Source: Prolixibacteraceae bacterium
GTDB taxonomy: Bacteria > Bacteroidota > Bacteroidia > Bacteroidales > Prolixibacteraceae
DNA length: 28,084 nucleotides
Assembly (NCBI GenBank): GCA_027451165.1
Contig: DAIDJX010000003.1
Location: forward strand, 1-28,084
Direction: 5' to 3'
Made by a program: the position numbers and the translations under genes. Below are positions 23,757 to 28,084 of the stretch, piece by piece; the first letter of the stretch is position 1; each line of letters opens with the position of its first letter. The notes below the pieces were generated by a model, which was given only the letters and a program-made list of their open reading frames with translations, was not told where the DNA came from and did not search any database.

Positions 23757-25844
23757 ATGAAGCACATACTATTTATCGTCATCGTGCTGTTCTCCATGCG
23801 AAGTTTTTCAGAAATTTCCGTGAAAGATGCCCCTTCAGGTCCCATTGCCGTTTTTCCCTCTGTTGACGAAAAAGTTGCCGAACTCAGCAACAAGTCGGTG
23901 AAGCTTTTATTAGGCCATACTCCTGAAGGAGCGCCCCGGTTGTTGTCGTGCAGGGACTTCGTTTCAGGCGAAGAACTGTTTAGCGATTTGGAACCGGAAG
24001 CCAGCCTTGACCAATGGATTCCCGCCTCCTTGAGGCACAAACCAGCAATTACCGGAAACTGGCAACGAAACGACAATCGAAATTTTTTGCGCGCTGAATC
24101 GGTATGTGAGTTGCCGGGAGGAATCAAATTTACCTGGATTGCTGAACTTGACCGGGAGAGTTCGCTAATCAGGCTGAGTGTGAAGCTTTCAAACCGGGGA
24201 AACATACCGGTAATAGTCGATTGGTTCCCTGCCTGGAGCGCCGCATGGTCTTTAACGGGAGAAGCAGAATCTTTGCATTACTGGGATGCCCTGTCATTCT
24301 CTCCGCATAAAGTTGCCCTACAGGAAAATTCAACAAAAATACTGAGAAGCAGGCTACATAGCTCCGATGCCATTCAGGATGGCAAAAATCCCTATTGGAT
24401 TGTTGCAACCAACAAAGCACGGCTTTTTTTTGCGTTGGAGTGGTGCGGGGGATGGAAAGCTGAAATAAATGGAATAGAGGATGGCGTCAATTTCCACGTG
24501 TTTCTGCCCGAAAATGAAACACAGCTGACGCTTGCTCCCGGAGAAAGCATAACAGGTCCTTCCCTGATGGTTACCCCTGTTTTGTCAAATGATGAAGTGG
24601 CAGCACGCAATGAATGGATGAAAATCAGGGAATTGCTGGCTGCAAGAATTTACAGGGGCCCGGCGCCCTCATTCCCTTTTGGCTGGAACCACTGGTATAC
24701 CGTTCGGTTTAATATCGATGAGAAATTTCTGTCTCAACAGATTGAGGCGATGACGCCGTATGGCTTCGATTACTTTGTGGTGGATGCGGGATGGTATAAA
24801 GCCTGCGGCGACTGGACTCCCCAACCTGAAAAGTTTTCGCCCGGCGCTTTTGCCCAACTGATGAAAAAGGTGCAGTCCAAGGGTACAAAAACCGGAATAT
24901 GGACCTGCCCTCAGTTTGTCAGTCCCGATATTCCCACTCCCCCCAACCTGGTTATCGAGGATAAACCCGGATTTCAACGGTCATTTATCAACGGTTGGCT
25001 GATTGATTATGTGCGTTCAGATTTTGGGAAGTACCTTGTTCAGCATATCCGAAAACTTCGTAAAGCATATAATATAAGTTGGTGGAAATATGACCAGGAT
25101 TTTTTTACGGGTGAAACCCGGCATGGAATGATGAAGAATGTAGTTGCGATGCAGGAAGCCCTGAAAACCGTTCGAAAAGCCAATCCCGGTTTGAATATCG
25201 AAAGTTGCCAGAGTGGTGGCCGGATGCTGAACGAATTTACCGTATTGTCCTCTCAAACGCAATGGATTAGAGACGGTGGAAGCACTGGCATAAGGCATGC
25301 CCGCAGCAATTTTACCGAAGCATTACAGGCCTTGGAATTTCTTCCGCCCTGGACTGTAAACCGTTGGATAAACCGCCCCAATGAAAATGACCAGGATAAC
25401 GACGAATTCACGCGGATGTATTGTCGAAGTGCAATGGCCGGAATATGGGGATTGGTGGCGGATTTGCCGCTTATTGGCGAGAGGCAGCGAAATGTAATTA
25501 TCCGGGAGTCTGAAAGATACCGCAGGCTCAATAAGTTGAAAAGAGACTGCCTTTATCAGATTTTTTCTCCCCGGGAAGGTGCTCCGGCTGCCGGAATCAT
25601 TTTTTACAACACGGAAAAGACCAATGCCGGGCTGCTGTTTCTGAGATGGGATGAAGATGAGGCTTTCAGGCTGCCTGTTACAATGAACCAAATTAAACCA
25701 GGGGAAATCTATCGTATTGAATTTGTGGATTCCGGTGAAATACAAATCATAGAGGGACATAAACTGAAAGAAAACGGACTGACATTGCATTTTGACAAAA
25801 CAGCCCTATCGGTGATGGTTTTTGTGGAGGCAATTGTACAATAA
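23757..25844 (+). CDS. GH36-like glycosidase (alpha-galactosidase superfamily), secreted
   Basis: A 695-residue protein with an N-terminal signal (HILFIVIVLFSMRSFSE). A beta-sandwich (about 40-280) precedes a TIM barrel starting at PFGWNHWYTVRFNIDEK, and the barrel carries YFVVDAGWYKACGDW. The expected GH36 nucleophile motif KWDxN appears as KYDQDF with D446. The region of the acid/base reads ESCQSGGRMLNEF followed by WIRDGG, with D506 as candidate. A short C-terminal beta domain follows. Motifs are variant compared with characterised alpha-galactosidases, so the sugar released (galactose, N-acetylgalactosamine or another) is open. The next gene starts 13 bases after the stop, which implies co-transcription. 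Confidence 0.8.
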   Translation: MKHILFIVIVLFSMRSFSEISVKDAPSGPIAVFPSVDEKVAELSNKSVKLLLGHTPEGAPRLLSCRDFVSGEELFSDLEPEASLDQWIPASLRHKPAITGNWQRNDNRNFLRAESVCELPGGIKFTWIAELDRESSLIRLSVKLSNRGNIPVIVDWFPAWSAAWSLTGEAESLHYWDALSFSPHKVALQENSTKILRSRLHSSDAIQDGKNPYWIVATNKARLFFALEWCGGWKAEINGIEDGVNFHVFLPENETQLTLAPGESITGPSLMVTPVLSNDEVAARNEWMKIRELLAARIYRGPAPSFPFGWNHWYTVRFNIDEKFLSQQIEAMTPYGFDYFVVDAGWYKACGDWTPQPEKFSPGAFAQLMKKVQSKGTKTGIWTCPQFVSPDIPTPPNLVIEDKPGFQRSFINGWLIDYVRSDFGKYLVQHIRKLRKAYNISWWKYDQDFFTGETRHGMMKNVVAMQEALKTVRKANPGLNIESCQSGGRMLNEFTVLSSQTQWIRDGGSTGIRHARSNFTEALQALEFLPPWTVNRWINRPNENDQDNDEFTRMYCRSAMAGIWGLVADLPLIGERQRNVIIRESERYRRLNKLKRDCLYQIFSPREGAPAAGIIFYNTEKTNAGLLFLRWDEDEAFRLPVTMNQIKPGEIYRIEFVDSGEIQIIEGHKLKENGLTLHFDKTALSVMVFVEAIVQ

Positions 25845-25857
25845 AAAATTTTGGGCT

Positions 25858-27705
25858 ATGAAGCATAAAATTACCCGCAGATCATTCGTGACCACTGCCC
25901 TGACAGGGGTAGGGGCGCTGACCGTAAGCAACCCGCTTTTCCAATGTACAAGGATTGAAAGTGTACCTTCGAAAAGCTCCGGTGAAAAGCGGTTGTTTGC
26001 AACGACCGATTTTTATGACAATGTGCTGATCAACCACCAGGGGAGCCGGTATGGTGTTCCGGTTCCGCGTGATGAAGATTATTATAAAAACAACCGGTGT
26101 TTTATGGACCGGAAGCAGCTGGACGAACTGCACAAATTTCTGGCTTCGGTGGGGGTGACGCGTCACCAATGGATTTTCGACATTATCTGGACTTTTTATG
26201 AAGATTACCCGCACGGTTTTGACTTGCTCAGGGAAGTGGTGGCATCTGCCCATCAACATGGCATCGAACTGTATGCCGTGATCAAACCTTTTGAAGGCGG
26301 TATTTTTGGTAATATTTTGCCCCATACTATGCCTTGTCCTGAAGGAGTTGCCCTTCGCGATCTGCGCGGCATTTTTCCGATGCCCCGTCCGTTTTTAGCG
26401 AACAACCTGACGATGTGCCTGAAACGCAAACCAGCCACTGATGAATATTCTGAACAGATTGCTGGTATTCGGCTGGTAAAAAGCGACGACCTTCCGACAT
26501 GGGTAAAAGCAGAACATCTGTCGATCCTGACAAGCCCCACAAACAACCGTTTTGTCCGCTACCACGGACCTATGGTGTTCCGTGAAACCATTGAACCGCG
26601 TTACCGTTTCCCATACTGGCGGAAATGCCGCGTTCTTCATCTTGAAGACCTGGTGATTCCCCGTGATCACAAATACATTTTGATCCGCTGCGCTCAATCC
26701 GGCGAAAATCCCAGCTTCAGCAATGAAAAGGGTAATATCATTGAACTGGTAGGAAACAACGGCGAAATTATACCGAATACACTAAGCACAGGTCAAGTCA
26801 GGTTTGATGAACACGCCGGGTTTTACCAGTCTGAACTGCAAAGACAGTTAGTCCGGTATCTGAAGCTACCCGATGTTCAGGCTGAAATAAAAGACCCTGC
26901 AAAAATGCAGGAACATTATCGTGATTTTCACAGCTTTGGCGAATACAATCCCGGCGATTTGATCAGCCTCGACAAGGAAGGAGCCCTTGCGGTGGCCTGC
27001 GGTAAACCCGGCTATCAATTGGGAATTCTGAATCCTGTTTACCCTGAAGTCAGGGAACACTGGCTCGATATGATACGTTTCTGCCTTGAACGGGATGTTG
27101 ATGGGATTAACCTGCGGATTTCAAACCATACATTGTCCACTGAATCGTGGGATTTTGGGTTCAACGAACCCGTGTTGGAAGCAACGCGGGGGCTTACCGA
27201 TTTTCATTCGGTAAGCCGTGTAAATGGCGATGCGTATACTGTTTTTTTGGAAGAAGCCTGCAAACTGGTTAAAAGCCGGAAGAAATCACTGGCGATCCAT
27301 CTGGAAACCAATTTGTTAATTCCCGATGACCGGGGAAAAATCAGTTCGTACCCCTATAATTTCGAGTGGCAATGGGAAAAATGGGTGAAGGAAATTGGTG
27401 ACGAATTCGAGATTCGCGGGATATTTCAGGTTCGTCCGTGGAACCTTCAAAAAGCAATTGATACCTTCAGCGCGGCGACCAGTTCGGCTGGAAAACCATT
27501 GTATTTGCAGGGCGATTTTCATGGGATGGCATTTGAAGGGCCTTTTGACAATATCAAAGCAGAAACCGGTATCGTAACCAGTCATCCCGGTCTGGACGGC
27601 TATGTTTTTTACGAAACAGCCAACATTACCAGGGTGAATGACAACGGCGAGGTGGTAGGAAGTCCGGAAGCCGCTGACATACTCACCCGTTTTTCAGGAA
27701 TATGA
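25858..27705 (+). CDS. Tat-exported TIM-barrel-like protein, possible glycosidase, function unknown
   Basis: A 615-residue protein from the ATG at 25858. The frame is open 12 codons further to a TTG at 25822, but that overlaps the previous gene and would put residues before the twin-arginine signal ITRRSFVTTALTG. C30 (NPLFQC) could be a lipid anchor, though Gln at -1 is unusual. The order of beta/alpha segments suggests a TIM barrel: ELHKFLASVGVTRHQWIFD, VVASAHQHGIELYAVIKP, LNPVYPEVREHWLDMIRF, DVDGINLRISNHT, then GFNEPVLEATRG and a C-terminal HPGLDGYVFYETA. It recalls GHL10-like secreted glycosidases of Bacteroidota and Planctomycetota, with an inserted beta-rich domain at about 200-330. I cannot assign a family firmly. 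It sits 13 bases after the GH36-like gene and 18 bases before the GDPD gene. Confidence 0.6.
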   Translation: MKHKITRRSFVTTALTGVGALTVSNPLFQCTRIESVPSKSSGEKRLFATTDFYDNVLINHQGSRYGVPVPRDEDYYKNNRCFMDRKQLDELHKFLASVGVTRHQWIFDIIWTFYEDYPHGFDLLREVVASAHQHGIELYAVIKPFEGGIFGNILPHTMPCPEGVALRDLRGIFPMPRPFLANNLTMCLKRKPATDEYSEQIAGIRLVKSDDLPTWVKAEHLSILTSPTNNRFVRYHGPMVFRETIEPRYRFPYWRKCRVLHLEDLVIPRDHKYILIRCAQSGENPSFSNEKGNIIELVGNNGEIIPNTLSTGQVRFDEHAGFYQSELQRQLVRYLKLPDVQAEIKDPAKMQEHYRDFHSFGEYNPGDLISLDKEGALAVACGKPGYQLGILNPVYPEVREHWLDMIRFCLERDVDGINLRISNHTLSTESWDFGFNEPVLEATRGLTDFHSVSRVNGDAYTVFLEEACKLVKSRKKSLAIHLETNLLIPDDRGKISSYPYNFEWQWEKWVKEIGDEFEIRGIFQVRPWNLQKAIDTFSAATSSAGKPLYLQGDFHGMAFEGPFDNIKAETGIVTSHPGLDGYVFYETANITRVNDNGEVVGSPEAADILTRFSGI

Positions 27706-27723
27706 CATGAATACCCAATCAGA

Positions 27724-28084
27724 ATGAAAACAAAAATCTCCCTGGCATTTCTTGCAGTTTTTTTCATCTTTTGCGGATGCCATACGACCCAAAAAGCAGC
27801 GTCGGTTTTTAAACTTCCCGAACGTGGTCTGTGTGCGCATCGGGGTGCCATGGAAACCCATCCCGAAAATACCATTCCTGCATTCCGTGCCGCTGTGGAA
27901 GCCGGCGCCCACATGATTGAGTTCGACGCGTGGCTTACCAAAGACAACCAAATGGTGGTGATCCACCCCTACCTGCTGGTGCACTCGCCGGAGATCCCGA
28001 GCGTGCTCCAGGAGCTGTACGACGAGTCCCGCCAGCGGCCGGACTACCCCTCGGCGGTGGTGATCCTGTGCGGCTCGGCACTCT
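27724..28084 (+). CDS. GDPD-family glycerophosphodiester phosphodiesterase, partial, with foreign 3' end
   Basis: The reading frame runs off the window. Residues 1-81 are an N-terminal GDPD domain on a lipoprotein: signal KISLAFLAVFFIFCGC with lipobox Cys19, then LCAHRGAMETHPENTIPAF and MIEFDAWLTKDNQMVVIH. They contain the expected HRG, PEN and E-x-D metal and catalytic motifs. Family members cleave glycerophosphodiesters to glycerol-3-phosphate and an alcohol. After VVIH one expects Asp (HD) and more GDPD sequence. Instead, from codon 82 the peptide PYLLVHSPEIPSVLQELYDE is unrelated and very G+C-rich, so the true gene is cut near 27,966. It follows the TIM-barrel gene by 18 bases and probably belongs to the same operon. 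Confidence 0.85.
   Translation, partial: MKTKISLAFLAVFFIFCGCHTTQKAASVFKLPERGLCAHRGAMETHPENTIPAFRAAVEAGAHMIEFDAWLTKDNQMVVIHPYLLVHSPEIPSVLQELYDESRQRPDYPSAVVILCGSAL
27961..28084 (+). other. High-G+C foreign segment, probable chimeric join (actinobacterial ATPase-like)
   Basis: By hand count about 69% G+C over 124 bases, against 50% in the line at 27781-27840. Third codon positions are nearly all G or C, unlike every other gene here. The encoded peptide runs PYLLVHSPEIPSVLQELYDE and then AVVILCGSAL. It resembles the Walker-B region of actinobacterial ATPases (DUF234 / AAA type), usually V-V-I-D-E-F-P-Y-L. Both genes would share GTGGTGATC at the join, so a short-overlap misassembly fits well. Confidence 0.8.

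Noticed and set aside
25822..25857. TTG start giving 12 extra residues on the Tat-type protein.
   Set aside because: It overlaps the preceding gene and would bury the twin-arginine signal; the ATG at 25858 is 13 bases after the previous stop.
27724..28084. A genuine GDPD-ATPase fusion protein.
   Set aside because: The abrupt change in G+C and codon use, loss of the rest of the GDPD domain and the shared short overlap favour an artefact.

Overview
The window reads as chromosomal DNA of a member of the Bacteroidota, probably Bacteroidales or a relative. The reasons are a SusC/SusD pair, an ECF sigma/FecR regulatory pair, GH92 and GH36-like secreted enzymes, a Bacteroidota-type CNNM/CorC protein, few recognisable Shine-Dalgarno sites, and repeated matches to the Bacteroidota -7 promoter element TAnnTTTG ahead of predicted transcription units. 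I cannot name the species. No tRNA, rRNA, CRISPR array or insertion sequence was seen, and no gene-free stretch exceeds 300 bases.

Left part (1 to about 11,850) is mostly housekeeping. A nested inverted repeat built on AAATCCGAAAT lies just beyond the 3' end of gltB (glutamate synthase large subunit, minus strand). A CNNM/CorC-type membrane protein (minus) follows. Next come ssb (plus) with its own terminator, a double-dyad inverted repeat, and hisS (plus). hisS ends 4 bases from the end of a convergent three-gene operon: ECF sigma factor, single-membrane-span protein, and a CpxP/Spy-like periplasmic protein, transcribed in that order on the minus strand. A divergent intergenic region with a homopurine tract precedes asnB (plus).

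Right part (about 12,000 to 27,966) is a polysaccharide-utilisation-type locus, all on the plus strand. It holds an ECF sigma factor, a FecR anti-sigma, a SusC-like TonB receptor with an STN domain, a SusD-like lipoprotein, and a strong terminator. After these come secreted or lipid-anchored enzymes: a PHP-family phosphoesterase, a GH92 glycosidase, a calcineurin-like metallophosphoesterase, a GH36-like glycosidase, a Tat-type TIM-barrel-like protein of unknown function, and a GDPD-family phosphodiesterase. Three phosphoesterases of different folds sit beside a GH92 enzyme whose expected catalytic acid Glu is replaced by Gln (Q583), while the Asp pair of the catalytic base is kept (D644, D646). 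That substitution is known from a GH92 enzyme acting on mannose-1-phosphodiesters. My reading, an inference, is that this locus takes up and degrades a glycan carrying sugar-1-phosphate or glycerophosphate diesters. The STN-bearing SusC, FecR and ECF sigma would form a trans-envelope switch sensing that glycan.

The last ~120 bases (from about 27,961) do not belong with the rest. G+C jumps from about 50% to about 69%, and the encoded peptide stops looking like GDPD and resembles an actinobacterial ATPase. This is best explained as a chimeric join, most likely an assembly artefact at a contig end.
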